Shown one piece after another: positions 42,901 to 51,178 of a stretch of DNA of 52,891 bases. This stretch comes from Bdellovibrio sp. 28-41-41 (GTDB taxonomy: Bacteria > Bdellovibrionota > Bdellovibrionia > Bdellovibrionales > Bdellovibrionaceae), in contig NCGL01000048.1 in assembly GCA_002256935.1 (NCBI GenBank), forward strand, positions 1-52,891, in the 5' to 3' direction. A program made the position numbers and the translations under genes. The notes under the pieces were generated by a model that had not been told where the DNA came from, did no database searches, and saw only the letters and a program-made list of their open reading frames with translations. Position 1 is the stretch's first letter, and the number at the start of each line of letters is the position of its first letter.

Positions 42901-43098
42901 GATATTTTTGGATTTTTGCCGATGATGCTTTCAACCAGCATTGGGGCTGAGGTTCAAAAGCCACTGGCGTCTGTGGTGATCGGTGGAATTGTTTCCTCGA
43001 CATTACTTACATTATTGATACTTCCTGCTCTTTATTTAACATTTGATAAATACATGAAAACTCATGACCTGAGCGAACTTAATTTAAAGGAGACGTAA
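39943..43098 (+). CDS. heavy-metal RND efflux pump (CzcA/CusA family)
   Basis: The 1051-residue protein has the usual RND design: helix 1 (NRMAVLAITLGIAIAGWVTF), a large periplasmic loop, helices 2-6, a second loop and helices 8-12. NLPIDAVPDVTNNQVQI and SPEETERNVTFPIE are typical of the heavy-metal branch. The proton-relay helix 4 reads DFGIIVDGTVILLDHC (about 403-418), so Asp and Asp match CzcA Asp402/Asp408, whereas the third acid, Glu415 in CzcA, is Asp here. That points to divalent ions (Co/Zn/Ni/Cd type) rather than Cu/Ag. It is in one operon with the channel and the small adaptor. Confidence 0.92.
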   Translation: MMSKIIAFSIYNRMAVLAITLGIAIAGWVTFENLPIDAVPDVTNNQVQINTAVDGLSPEETERNVTFPIETAMRGLAGVTEVRSLTRFNLSQVTVIFDDEVEIYRARQLVAERLQSVSGSLPVGVLPRPGPVSSGLGEIVHYSVEAEKIEEGQKRIEQLMEMRTIQEWFVKPRLLTVKGVAEVNTIGGFERQFHIQPNTTKMAKYGVHFSEIIEAIERTNKNVGGGYVQQTGEQFLVQAVGLLKDIEDIRSVPLKSLETFQTITISDVAEVSLATELRSGAGLVRSREAVVGTVMMLMGENSRTVAMRVAERIKEVQKGLPQGYKLETLYIRSDLVSSTIGTVEHNLMTGAFLVIVILALLMGNLRAAIITAIMIPLSLLISFIAMRYFNISGNLMSLGALDFGIIVDGTVILLDHCVRVIQERSNAMKRTLTKEELQKAVYDATVHIRTAAGFGQLIIVVVFLPIFSLVGVEGKMFRPMAATFIIAILAALILSFTTAPALASLLMTGKVADKEPWLMRKLEHLYAPVLNFVLRFKVATISIGVIATIIGGILFARLGGEFLPQLDEGTLLVQTTRPVNVSIDQSVVLQAKTEEIASQFPEVAYTFSKIGTSEIANDPMGVHQADTYVMYKPEKDWPAIDGKKRTRGEVANAIIEKLDAELPGQSVLRSQPIQMRFNDLLEGSKSDVAVKLYGDDMETLSSITKKIAAIVEKIPGAGEVETELRGTSPLLRVTPKKDVLRKMGISTQQVLQTVGVALGGAEAGTLYEGERRFPIFVRQSETQRSDLNGIRNLPVGIGSNATVPLSEVADIKFEEAYGTIVREDGKRRAAVMINPHGRDTESFVNDARKAVEAQIKLPEGYYIEWTGTFRNLQEAKSRLIVLAPLALLLVLMMIYAAFKSAGETLLIFACVPMALVGGVLGLMLNGLPFSITAGVGFIALSGIAVLNGVVLMNYFNDLRKERLDSRTIVTRGALLRLRPVMMTALVDIFGFLPMMLSTSIGAEVQKPLASVVIGGIVSSTLLTLLILPALYLTFDKYMKTHDLSELNLKET

Positions 43099-43099
43099 A

Positions 43100-43858
43100 G
43101 TGAAACTACTATTTTTTCTATTTTCTGTGATAGCAAGTCCGCAGCTGTGGGCGCATGGAATTTCGGCTGCGGACAAGCAAGCTATGCTAGATGGCGGTTA
43201 TTTGCGGTATATATGGTTAGGTGCAACTCATATGCTTTCGGGATACGATCACCTGCTATTTATTTTTGGGGTAATTTTCTTTTTAACCTCATTTAAAGAT
43301 ATCGTGAAATTCATTAGCGTATTTACTTTTGGCCATTGTATAACTTTAGTATTTGCCACATTTTTCAAAATCACGGCGAATTACTATCTAGTCGATGCCG
43401 TTATCGCAATCAGCGTAATGTATAAGGGATTTGAAAACATCGATGGTTTTAAAAAATATTTTGATTGGAAGGCTCCCAGCCTTCTGACAATGGTTTTTGC
43501 CTTTGGTTTAATTCACGGATTTGGTTTGTCCACACGGCTTCAACAGTTGCCGCTAGGCGATGACAAGATGCAAATGCTTTTCAGAATTTTATCTTTCAAC
43601 GTCGGTGTTGAAGTTGGTCAAATCGTTGCCCTTACAGCGATGCTTATAGTTCTGAGCGGCTGGAGAAAAGCTCAGTCATTTGCCAAATTCGCCTATGCAG
43701 CCAATGTGGGCTTGATAGCTGGCGGTATATTTCTATTTTTTATGCAGTTCCACGGCTTCTGGCACACATCTGACCCCGATGCATTCCCACTAAACAAAGA
43801 TGATCACCATCATGTTCATGAGGATATGAAGGCCGAAGAAATAAATATTCATAATTAA
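43100..43858 (+). CDS. HupE/UreJ-type membrane protein
   Basis: The 252-residue protein has a short signal-like start ending near LWAHGIS and six or more membrane helices. His/Asp motifs of the HupE/UreJ_2 group are visible: THMLSGYDHLLFIFG, FTFGHCITLVFA and FGLIHGFGLS. Relatives are thought to carry nickel, cobalt or other metals. The last 20 residues contain DDHHHVHED, a metal-binding tail. The start is GTG 43100, one nt after the pump stop, with AAGGAG in front, so it is part of the pump operon. Confidence 0.83.
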   Translation: MKLLFFLFSVIASPQLWAHGISAADKQAMLDGGYLRYIWLGATHMLSGYDHLLFIFGVIFFLTSFKDIVKFISVFTFGHCITLVFATFFKITANYYLVDAVIAISVMYKGFENIDGFKKYFDWKAPSLLTMVFAFGLIHGFGLSTRLQQLPLGDDKMQMLFRILSFNVGVEVGQIVALTAMLIVLSGWRKAQSFAKFAYAANVGLIAGGIFLFFMQFHGFWHTSDPDAFPLNKDDHHHVHEDMKAEEINIHN

Positions 43859-43888
43859 TTAAACAATAACCATAACAAAGGAGAAAAA

Positions 43889-44251
43889 ATGAAAACAATT
43901 CTTATGGTGATAGCGTCCTTACTAACAACTAACTTTGCATTTGCGCACGGTCCAGAAGGTCACGCGCCGGATACTCGCCCCGTCGTTGTGACATGCGAGG
44001 ATCAATCTAAATGTAAAAAAGCAGAAGTGGAAAAAGCAGCTGCTGCAATTGTGGCGAAAGTTGCCGAAAAAGACGAGAAGAAGAAGTCATGGGCTGGCGG
44101 AACATTAAAGAGTATCGAGGAGTCTGCCAACGGAAAAGAATTCGTTTTGAAATATGAAGACAAATCGAAATCTAAAGATGAACAAACTCTTCACGTTTGG
44201 GTTACTTTAAACGGCGGCAAATTAAACGGTTCAAACTATTCGGGAAAATAA
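43889..44251 (+). CDS. small periplasmic protein, DUF6488-like
   Basis: The 120 residues start with a signal peptide ending AFAHG and a His-containing segment (GPEGHAPD). CEDQSKCKKAEVEKAAAAI follows, then a beta-rich end (EFVLKYED, TLHVWVTLNGG). This matches small periplasmic proteins often found beside heavy-metal efflux pumps (DUF6488). Cys36-type pair CxxxxxC may bind metal. AAGGAG precedes the ATG. It is 30 nt after the HupE-like gene and probably in the same transcript, which may end at the hairpin 44262-44288. Confidence 0.7.
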   Translation: MKTILMVIASLLTTNFAFAHGPEGHAPDTRPVVVTCEDQSKCKKAEVEKAAAAIVAKVAEKDEKKKSWAGGTLKSIEESANGKEFVLKYEDKSKSKDEQTLHVWVTLNGGKLNGSNYSGK

Positions 44252-44261
44252 TTTCCGCAAA

Positions 44262-44288
44262 TCCTACGGCTCGTAAGGGGTCGTAGGA
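44262..44288. terminator. hairpin after the pump operon
   Basis: TCCTACG (44262-44268) pairs perfectly with CGTAGGA (44282-44288) across 13 nt, starting 10 nt beyond a stop codon. No T run follows, so it may stabilise the message end or work with Rho rather than act alone. Confidence 0.45.
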
Positions 44289-44337
44289 CAACTTAACCAG
44301 TTCAAAATTGCAGATATGCTTAGTGAAAAGAATTTTT

Positions 44338-44613
44338 ATGAATAAGACCTTCCTGCCAATTAAATTTAACCCTGCAATTCCAATTATTTTCGTTAGTCGT
44401 CTACTATTTGCAAGTGAGGAAAACAAAACCCATACTCATGTTATCAGATTTAAAAACGTTTACGATCCGCGAGTGCTAGTAATGGGGATAGTAGCCTTCG
44501 CTGCATTAATTATTTTTCTCTGGCTAAAGCCTCACTCATCGACGAAAAAAAATAAAAATAGACATTTAAAAACAAAAAGAAAACGGGGAAAAGGAATGAA
44601 ACTTCCCTACTAA
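44338..44613 (+). CDS. small membrane protein, uncertain
   Basis: From ATG 44338 (an upstream ATG 44308 is also in frame) the 91-residue product has a weak N-terminal hydrophobic part, THTHVIRFKN, then one strong helix (VLVMGIVAFAALIIFLWL) and a very basic tail (KKNKNRHLKTKRKRGKG). No good ribosome site is seen. Its place between two metal-cluster genes on the same strand supports coding. The family is unknown. Confidence 0.45.
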   Translation: MNKTFLPIKFNPAIPIIFVSRLLFASEENKTHTHVIRFKNVYDPRVLVMGIVAFAALIIFLWLKPHSSTKKNKNRHLKTKRKRGKGMKLPY

Positions 44614-44625
44614 AAAGGAGTACGT

Positions 44626-45012
44626 ATGAAGACAAAAAGTTTGCTACTAGTTCTACTCGGCATGGTTCTATTTGATCTAGGTTGCGCCCACTACCACAGA
44701 GTTTTAGGCAGACAGGAAAAGACCGAAATCCCAGAAGGCATAAAGGCTAACATTGGCTCACCACATGTTAAGGAAGGAGACTTCGTTGATATTTTCAAAA
44801 AGAAATGCACTAAAGTCTATGCTAGTAAAGGCAACTCGACAGAATCTTGTGTAACAACTATGGTGGCCCAAGCGCCGGTACTAAAAGTACTATCAGAAGA
44901 CATTTCTATTATTTCGCCGCCAACTGGATTTCAGATCGAATCTGATATGTATGTCGAGGTCAGCGATTCGAATGGAAAAAAACAAATGAAACCTTTGATA
45001 TGCCCCCAATAA
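44626..45012 (+). CDS. small lipoprotein of unknown function
   Basis: AAAAGGAG lies before ATG 44626. The 128-residue product has a lipobox FDLGC (Cys20), then a His-containing segment (AHYHRVLGRQ) and two conserved-looking Cys (KKKCTK, ESCVTT), with a third near the end (LICPQ). It resembles small metal-cluster lipoproteins but I know no exact family. It starts 12 nt after the preceding small membrane protein, so it is probably cotranscribed. Confidence 0.7.
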   Translation: MKTKSLLLVLLGMVLFDLGCAHYHRVLGRQEKTEIPEGIKANIGSPHVKEGDFVDIFKKKCTKVYASKGNSTESCVTTMVAQAPVLKVLSEDISIISPPTGFQIESDMYVEVSDSNGKKQMKPLICPQ

Positions 45013-45113
45013 GAGAAAAAATAAGAATGCTAATAATATAAATGGTCTTAACATTGCGCATTGCTCATGGTGTTTTGAATATACCCTCTAGCCATGCTAA
45101 AGAATAGGTGGTT

Positions 45114-45503
45114 GTGAGACGTAGAACGCAAGAAAACTTTTTTTCAAAAAATTTCGTAAAACATTTTTGGTTTTTCGTTGTCTTAGTTTTTTCAGTTCAA
45201 ACCACCTATTTACCGATTCATGAATTTTTTCATCAAGCAAAGTCCGAAACTCATTCTCATCACTCTCATCAAAACGATGATAATCAGAGCCAGTCAGATA
45301 CTTCAAGTACGGATCTGGATTGTCCTTTATGTATTGCCAAGACTCAATTTAATTACTTAGCAAGTAAAATTTCCGTTGTCGTTTCCAACAATCTCTTTCG
45401 TTCCCCTGGTATTCATCTTATTTTTACAATTTCATTATCTGATTTCTATTCCTCTTCTTGGGCAAGAGGACCGCCTTTACTGAACCCTTCTAGTATTTGC
45501 TAG
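45114..45503 (+). CDS. DUF2946-like small membrane protein with CPLC motif
   Basis: From GTG 45114 (GTG 45108 also possible; TAGG in front) the 129-residue protein has one N-terminal helix (FWFFVVLVFSVQTTYLPIHE), a His/Ser/Asp-rich segment (HSHHSHQNDDNQ), then DLDCPLCIA and the ending WARGPPLL. A Cys-x-x-Cys followed by RGPP at the end is typical of the DUF2946 group of small proteins linked to copper and other metals. The likely location is the inner membrane with the His segment in the periplasm. Confidence 0.65.
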   Translation: MRRRTQENFFSKNFVKHFWFFVVLVFSVQTTYLPIHEFFHQAKSETHSHHSHQNDDNQSQSDTSSTDLDCPLCIAKTQFNYLASKISVVVSNNLFRSPGIHLIFTISLSDFYSSSWARGPPLLNPSSIC

Positions 45504-45566
45504 ATTCCTAACTCATTTTTTTAGCACCTCCGCATTTTTCTTTTCCAACTTCACTAGGAGACGTTT

Positions 45567-46805
45567 ATGTTTGATAAAAACTTAAATCAGGTTTTCGTTT
45601 TTTCGTTAATCTTATGCATCACTGTTTGTAAAAAATCTTTGGCACAAAATGATTTAAACCCGACTCCGGTATTAGCATCGCCATCGCTGCCTGCAGGAGT
45701 TTCTTCAGGAAATTCTGCAAAAATAATGAACCCTGATATTAGTTTAATAGGTCTATTTAGTTTCTCCCAATATGACACGGGGGAACCACTCTTGTTTAGC
45801 GGAGGTCATGACCCCAAACAAAGTGGCTTTAACACCCAACAAATAGAACTTACATTGGGTTCGGTAATTGATCCCTATTTACGTGGGGACGCTAATCTAG
45901 TTCTTGTCCCTGAAAACGGCGAAACCAAGATAGAGATCGAGGAAGCCTATGTTACATCACTCGATCTTCCCTGGAATTTGCAAATAAAAGCGGGACAATT
46001 TTTCACGTCTTTTGGACGCCACAATACGTTTCATCCCCATTCTTGGAACTATGTTAATAAGCCACTGATTATTAGCCGCGTTTTTGGTGGCGACGGTCTT
46101 AGAAACCCTGGCGTACAATTGTCTTGGCTGAGTCCGCTTCCATGGTATTCAGAATTCATTCTTTCTTCTCAAAACTCTAATGGAGAGACCGCTGTCAGTT
46201 TTTTGTCGGAAAGTAAAATGAAAACGACGGGGGATTCGTTAACTCTTTTAAAATGGAATAACTATTTTTCTCTAACAGATATTTTGTCTATAAATATCGC
46301 AGGGAGCTATGTGCAAGGACCAAATGAGACGAATTATCACAGAGACATAACTCGCATAAAAGGAGCGGATATATATATTAAGTACCGAAACCCGAATTCG
46401 GTTTCGTTTATCTCGCTGCAATCAGAGATAATTAGACGTGATTATGGTTTAGAAAGCGCGACACCAAATGATTGGGGTTGGTATTCTGAACTCAACTATC
46501 GATTGGGGGAGGAGCTTCAGCGATGGATGATTGGATTACGTTATGATTGGGTCAGCGCCAAAATGCAAGACGCTCCTAATACGTCGCCCGGCACAGAGCT
46601 AGATACAGCGACAGGTAAATATCCAGATCGGGATATATCCGGGCGAAGTCGCGTGTCTCCGGTAGTGACCTTTTACCCCAGCGAGTTCAGCAAGCTGCGT
46701 CTGCAATATGATTATGACAAGCCTGAGTCTTGGCAAAATGCTCAGCATGCGGTTCACTTACAACTTGAGTTCCTTATGGGAGCCCATGGGGCTCACAAAT
46801 TTTAG
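45567..46805 (+). CDS. outer-membrane barrel beside the zinc-type importer
   Basis: The 412 residues begin with a signal peptide (VFVFSLILCITVCKKSLAQ). They then contain strands of a beta-barrel (NPDISLIGLFSFSQYDTGEP, AYVTSLDLPWNLQIKAGQFF, TSFGRHNTFHPHSWNYVN, RLQYDYDKPESWQNAQH). GQFFTSFGRHNTFHPHSW is typical of barrel proteins that accompany zinc-type ABC importers in Gram-negative bacteria. It ends HKF with a terminal Phe. AGGAG precedes the ATG, and the solute-binding protein gene follows after 13 nt. It probably admits metal or a metal complex; this rests on position. Confidence 0.8.
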   Translation: MFDKNLNQVFVFSLILCITVCKKSLAQNDLNPTPVLASPSLPAGVSSGNSAKIMNPDISLIGLFSFSQYDTGEPLLFSGGHDPKQSGFNTQQIELTLGSVIDPYLRGDANLVLVPENGETKIEIEEAYVTSLDLPWNLQIKAGQFFTSFGRHNTFHPHSWNYVNKPLIISRVFGGDGLRNPGVQLSWLSPLPWYSEFILSSQNSNGETAVSFLSESKMKTTGDSLTLLKWNNYFSLTDILSINIAGSYVQGPNETNYHRDITRIKGADIYIKYRNPNSVSFISLQSEIIRRDYGLESATPNDWGWYSELNYRLGEELQRWMIGLRYDWVSAKMQDAPNTSPGTELDTATGKYPDRDISGRSRVSPVVTFYPSEFSKLRLQYDYDKPESWQNAQHAVHLQLEFLMGAHGAHKF

Positions 46806-46818
46806 AAGGAGATAATCT

Positions 46819-47721
46819 ATGAAAGTAAATTTCAATTTTTTAATTTTTATTTTAATTTTCAATGTCTATGGACAAGCAAAAATTAAGGTCGTCACCACGT
46901 TACCTAGTTTTGCTGACATTACGAGTATCGTTGGCGGCGAAGAGGTGGAGGTAAGTGCTTTAATTAAGGGTACCCAAGACCCTCATTTTGTTGATCCTAA
47001 ACCCGATTTGATTTTAAAACTTAATCGAGCCGATTTCCTAATTCGAGCGGGGCTCGGTCTTGAGGATGGTTGGCTGCCTCCACTACTCACTGGTGCACGA
47101 AATGGAAAAATTCAAACCGGCGGTGAAAGAGATCTTGATGCCTCAACATTAGTTGTACTTAAAGAAATTTCGAAGACTGCAATTAATAGAGGTCAAGGAG
47201 ACGTTCACCCCGGAGGTAATCCCCATTTCATGTTAGATCCGCGTAATGGAATATTAGTAGCCAAAGCCATCGCCGAGCGCCTTGGTAAAATCGATACGTC
47301 CAAGGCAAGTATCTTTAAAACGCGGGCAGAATCTTTTTCTCAGGACCTTACAAAAAAAATTATCACTTGGGAAAAAACTTTAGCTAACCTTAAGAACCTA
47401 CCTATTATCACTTACCATCGCAGTTGGATTTACTTTTCTGATTGGGCCGGATTAAATGAAGTTGGCTATGTTGAACCCAAGCCGGGCGTGCCGCCCGCTC
47501 CTGACCATATCGTAAAGCTCTCTCAACTGGCCCGGGAAAAAAAAGTAAAATTTGTGCTGATTGAACCCTATTACCCTAAGGGGAATGCCGAAGACGTGGC
47601 TCGGTTTGTAGGCGCTACATTCCTTCAGTTACCCACTGAAGTTCAAGGCAGTAGCGACGCTACAACTTACATCAATGTATTTGATGAGATCGTACATAAG
47701 CTCGCTGCAAAAAAAATGTAA
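46819..47721 (+). CDS. metal ABC importer, solute-binding protein (ZnuA/TroA family)
   Basis: The 300-residue protein has a signal peptide and the cluster A-I binding-protein fold. Metal ligands are His56 in QDPHFVDPKP, the His of GNPHFMLDP, the His of ITYHRSWIYF and an acidic residue in FVLIEPYYPKG. The His-rich loop of many ZnuA proteins is short here, so zinc or manganese cannot be chosen from sequence. AGAAGGAGA precedes the ATG. The ATPase and permease genes follow directly, giving a complete importer (binding protein, ATPase, permease) in one operon with the outer-membrane barrel. Confidence 0.9.
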   Translation: MKVNFNFLIFILIFNVYGQAKIKVVTTLPSFADITSIVGGEEVEVSALIKGTQDPHFVDPKPDLILKLNRADFLIRAGLGLEDGWLPPLLTGARNGKIQTGGERDLDASTLVVLKEISKTAINRGQGDVHPGGNPHFMLDPRNGILVAKAIAERLGKIDTSKASIFKTRAESFSQDLTKKIITWEKTLANLKNLPIITYHRSWIYFSDWAGLNEVGYVEPKPGVPPAPDHIVKLSQLAREKKVKFVLIEPYYPKGNAEDVARFVGATFLQLPTEVQGSSDATTYINVFDEIVHKLAAKKM

Positions 47722-47736
47722 CAATTGGAAATAATA

Positions 47737-48450
47737 ATGACAATGCTAAACCCAGAAAAAATAGGACCACTTCTAAGAGCTCGTAATCTTGAGATCGGCT
47801 ATCATGGATCACGCGTGGTGCCGCCAATTACTTTTGATCTTCTACCTGGCCAAGTTACTTGTATTATCGGTCACAATGGATCAGGTAAATCTACACTTTT
47901 GAAATCATTGTTAGGGTTGGTGCCACTACACGGAGGAGAATTAGAATTAGCAGAACAAACTCGCATCGGTTATGTTCCTCAGCGAGAAGCAATGGATCCT
48001 ATCTATCCCATTCGCGTGATAGATTTAATTGAGACTGGACGATATGGCTTGCGTGGTGTCGGAAGAAAATTAAACTCTGAAGACAAAATTAAAATAGATG
48101 CCGCTATCGATTCGACCCGTATTACCCATCTTCGGCGGCGTCTATTCAGAACTCTTTCAGGAGGCGAACAGCAGCGCTGTTTACTTGCCAGGGCTTTGTG
48201 CACAGAGCCGCAGATATTAGTCCTTGATGAGCCCACAGCTTCAATGGATGAAAGCGGAGCCAAAGAAACAATCGAAATGACTTTAAGCCTTGCCAAAACT
48301 CATCACTCGGCTGTGCTTATGGTAAACCACTTCATTGAACTTGTCGGAAAGGTATCTGATCAAGTCGTGTTGCTTGATCGTAATAAGCAAAGAGTATTTA
48401 TTGGATCCCCATCCACAGTTATTGGCATTCGGAATGGAGATTTGTTTTGA
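47737..48450 (+). CDS. metal ABC importer, ATP-binding subunit (ZnuC-like)
   Basis: From ATG 47737, with GGAA 6 nt upstream, the product is 237 residues; the TTG at 47725 is unlikely. It shows Walker A GHNGSGKST, the Q-loop in GYVPQREA, the signature LSGGEQQRCLLARAL, Walker B ILVLDEPTASMD and the switch His in MVNHFIE. These are the hallmarks of an ABC importer ATPase in the zinc/manganese group. Its stop overlaps the permease start (TGATG). Confidence 0.93.
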   Translation: MTMLNPEKIGPLLRARNLEIGYHGSRVVPPITFDLLPGQVTCIIGHNGSGKSTLLKSLLGLVPLHGGELELAEQTRIGYVPQREAMDPIYPIRVIDLIETGRYGLRGVGRKLNSEDKIKIDAAIDSTRITHLRRRLFRTLSGGEQQRCLLARALCTEPQILVLDEPTASMDESGAKETIEMTLSLAKTHHSAVLMVNHFIELVGKVSDQVVLLDRNKQRVFIGSPSTVIGIRNGDLF

Positions 48451-49319
48451 TGGAAAAATTAAATTTCTTTTTTTCATCGTGGGAATTTTGGGGAAATGCC
48501 GTAATGGCCTCTATCCTACTAGGAATCGTATGTGGATTTATTGGGATCTACGTTATTCTTCATAGAATTGTGTTTGTATCAGCTGCTATGTCTCAGGTAT
48601 CTAGTCTAGGTGTAATGACCGCATTTCTCCTAGTGAATATTGATATTCTTCATCCCCTTCATCATTCCGAAGATATCCTCCCGTTAGTATTGGCCACTCT
48701 TCTTACGGGATCATTTGCCTTGGTGATGGCTCGGCATACCCAAGCAAAAATTAGCGATCGTTCGAAATCGATTGAGTCTCTTATTGGTGCCGTATATCTT
48801 GCCGCAACTGCGGGATTGCTTTTAATAGGTGATCGTGTAGCTCAAGGAGCACATGATGTTGCTAACGTTCTTTTTGGAAATGCGGTTGCGGTCGATACGC
48901 AACATCTTTTAGTTTTAGCTATGATTTGTTTACCTATTTTACTTGTTCATATTTGGCTAAGAAAAGATATCCTCTTTATATCCTATGATCCCTCTATGGC
49001 CAAAACTCTAAAATACCCCGTCGGAATCTTAAGATTTTTTTTACTTATATCGTTAGGTGTGATTATTAGTATAGGTACAAGAACTATTGGTGCCTTACCT
49101 GTATTCAGTTTTTCCGTCATTCCACCGATGGCGGCGCTATTGATTTTGGAAAATTCCAATAGTAGCTTTGCTATGGCTGCATTGCTTGGAGGCGCGTCTG
49201 CGTTTCTAGGGTATTTAGCATCATTCTTATTTTCATTCCCAACGGGCGCATGCATGACGGCGATTACTGTAGGATTTTTGGTTATTGCTAAAGGTATTAA
49301 TATTTTCAAAAGAAAATAA
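48450..49319 (+). CDS. metal ABC importer, permease (ZnuB-like)
   Basis: The 289-residue protein from ATG 48450 has about eight membrane helices and family motifs of ZnuB/TroC permeases: SILLGIVCGFIGIYVILHRI, FVSAAMSQVSSLGV, and the ATPase-contacting loop with TRTIGALPVFSFSVIPPMAA. The TTG three nt earlier is not needed as a start. It overlaps the ATPase stop by one base, so translation is coupled. Together with the two preceding genes it should import Zn2+ or Mn2+ across the inner membrane. Confidence 0.9.
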   Translation: MEKLNFFFSSWEFWGNAVMASILLGIVCGFIGIYVILHRIVFVSAAMSQVSSLGVMTAFLLVNIDILHPLHHSEDILPLVLATLLTGSFALVMARHTQAKISDRSKSIESLIGAVYLAATAGLLLIGDRVAQGAHDVANVLFGNAVAVDTQHLLVLAMICLPILLVHIWLRKDILFISYDPSMAKTLKYPVGILRFFLLISLGVIISIGTRTIGALPVFSFSVIPPMAALLILENSNSSFAMAALLGGASAFLGYLASFLFSFPTGACMTAITVGFLVIAKGINIFKRK

Positions 49320-49335
49320 ACTCAAAGGAGTTTTT

Positions 49336-50067
49336 ATGGAAAGACGTGAATTCATAACTGCAACAGCCGGGGCTTCACTATGGCTATTAGGTACAGCTAA
49401 AACAGCAAATGCTGAAGAGAAGGTCTTGGCGACGCCAAAAATTAAAGGAAAAATTTTTGAACTGGAACATAAATTAAAACCTTTACCTTTTAATCCTACT
49501 AAATTGCAGGGGCTTTCTGAAAAAATGATTCAATCCCATTGGGAAAATAATTACGGGGGTTCAGTGAAAACTCTCAATGGATTAAGAAAAAGAATTGGCG
49601 AAGCAATCGAGGATAAAGACACATCCCCTTACATATTAAATGGGCTAAAACGCGAACATTTGCTGCGAACTGGTTCAGTTATACTTCACGAAGTTTATTT
49701 CGGGAATCTCGGAGGTAGCGGGAAATGCGGAACGGATTTACAAAATAAAATCAGCTCCGATTTTGGCAGCTTCGAAAACTGGCAAAATGAATTCAAAAAA
49801 ATCGCACAAGGCCTGGGCGGCGGCTCTGGCTGGGTTATTTTAGGTTACAATTATCATTTTAAAACCATAGAAAATTATTGGTCATGGGATCACATGCACT
49901 CGCCTCCGGCTACCGTTCCCCTTCTTGCAATGGATATGTATGAGCATTCTTATCAAATGGATTATGGTGCAGCGGCGGCAAAATATATCGATGCATTTAT
50001 CCAAAATATAAACTGGGAAATAGTGGAAGCGCGTTTAGAAAGAGCTCTTAAACTAAAATGGATATAA
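49336..50067 (+). CDS. exported Fe/Mn superoxide dismutase with twin-arginine-type leader
   Basis: AAAGGAG precedes ATG 49336; a longer frame from 49285 is not plausible. The N-terminus MERREFITATAGASLW is a twin-arginine leader with a hydrophobic core and NAE cleavage area. Then comes the SOD fold: ligands His68 (QSHWENNYGG), His118 (ILHEVYFGNLGG), Asp200 and His204 (MDMYEHSYQMDYG). The product is 243 residues, about 45 longer than a cytosolic enzyme. Export suggests defence against external superoxide. Transcription 16 nt after the zinc-type permease suggests metal-linked control. Confidence 0.9.
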   Translation: MERREFITATAGASLWLLGTAKTANAEEKVLATPKIKGKIFELEHKLKPLPFNPTKLQGLSEKMIQSHWENNYGGSVKTLNGLRKRIGEAIEDKDTSPYILNGLKREHLLRTGSVILHEVYFGNLGGSGKCGTDLQNKISSDFGSFENWQNEFKKIAQGLGGGSGWVILGYNYHFKTIENYWSWDHMHSPPATVPLLAMDMYEHSYQMDYGAAAAKYIDAFIQNINWEIVEARLERALKLKWI

Positions 50068-50075
50068 CTTAAAAT

Positions 50076-51140
50076 ATGGAAGACCCAACACCCACTTTTA
50101 CAATTACCCTACTATTTATCCTGCTTTCTCTTGTTCTTGTGGCATTAAACGGTTTTTTTGTCGCCGCCGAGTTTGCAATTGTTAAAGTACGCAGAACTCG
50201 ACTGAAAGAACTTGAAGGCCAGGGCGTGGCAGCTGCGCGTATTTCTATTTTAATGGTCGATGAGTTGGACGAGTATCTTTCCGCAACTCAACTTGGTATT
50301 ACCCTAGTAAGCCTTGGATTGGGCTGGGTTGGTGAAGAGAGTTTCTATAATTTATTCGTTCTTTTGCTTCCGGATTTAGTTAAGGCAAATCCCATTCAAT
50401 TTCATGGAGTTACACTAGGAATTTCATTCTTTATCATCACTCTACTTCACGTGGTCCTCGGCGAATTGGTCCCTAAAAGCATGGCGATTCAACGAGCCGA
50501 ACAAGTCACTTTGGTGATTTCTAAACCACTTAGTTATTTCTACAAGGTTGCGAGGCCTCTCATCTGGATTTTCACTTCTTTGGCAAATAAGATTTTAAGA
50601 CTTCTAGGTTTTCACAAACTTGAAGAAGAAGCTCTTTCTGAGGAAGAATTAAAAATGGTTCTCCAAGACTCACATGACGAGGGGATTATTTCAAAAAGCG
50701 AAGCCGAAATCATTAACCAAGCGTTCACTTTTTCTGACAAACGCGCTCGAGACATTATGATTCCAGAACATCAAGTGCAGTTTCTTTCTCTAGAAAGGAA
50801 TTTGGAAGAGAATCTTGAAGTCGCCCAAAGGCGGATGTACACCCGCTTTCCAATTGTTCAAAATAGCTTTCAGAATATAATTGGTGTAGTACATATGAAA
50901 GACGCGCTATTGGCTATGCTGGACGACTCAAGCAATCAGGCATTTGTAGGCACTGCAAGAGAAACGCTTTATGTAGACGCCTCAATGAAACAGGATAAAA
51001 TCATGAAGTTGCTGAATGAAAAACGTTCGCATTTGGCGATCGTTAAGGATTCGAAAACCAACGCGAACATAGGACTTGTTGCACTTGAGGATATTCTTGA
51101 GGAACTAGTCGGCGAAATTATCGACGAACATGGAAATTAG
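50076..51140 (+). CDS. CNNM/CorC-like (hemolysin family) membrane protein, shortened
   Basis: The 354-residue protein has the DUF21 membrane domain (NGFFVAAEFAIVKVRRTRLK, LSATQLGITLVSLGLGWVGE, LGELVPKSMAIQRAE) followed by a CBS pair (RARDIMIPEHQV, TRFPIVQNSFQNIIGVVHMK, LGLVALEDILEELVGEI-like ending). The C-terminal CorC/HlyC domain of about 80 residues is lacking; the frame ends cleanly after DEHGN. Members affect Mg2+, Co2+ or other divalent ions. It follows the superoxide dismutase by 8 nt. No ribosome site is obvious. Confidence 0.87.
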   Translation: MEDPTPTFTITLLFILLSLVLVALNGFFVAAEFAIVKVRRTRLKELEGQGVAAARISILMVDELDEYLSATQLGITLVSLGLGWVGEESFYNLFVLLLPDLVKANPIQFHGVTLGISFFIITLLHVVLGELVPKSMAIQRAEQVTLVISKPLSYFYKVARPLIWIFTSLANKILRLLGFHKLEEEALSEEELKMVLQDSHDEGIISKSEAEIINQAFTFSDKRARDIMIPEHQVQFLSLERNLEENLEVAQRRMYTRFPIVQNSFQNIIGVVHMKDALLAMLDDSSNQAFVGTARETLYVDASMKQDKIMKLLNEKRSHLAIVKDSKTNANIGLVALEDILEELVGEIIDEHGN

Positions 51141-51178
51141 GCGCTCCTAGAAGAATACGCGAGGTCACCTAGACCAAC

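Noticed and set aside
44202..44426. 74-residue minus-strand frame
   Set aside because: It overlaps the 3' end of the small periplasmic protein gene and the next gene, with no start signal or family pattern.
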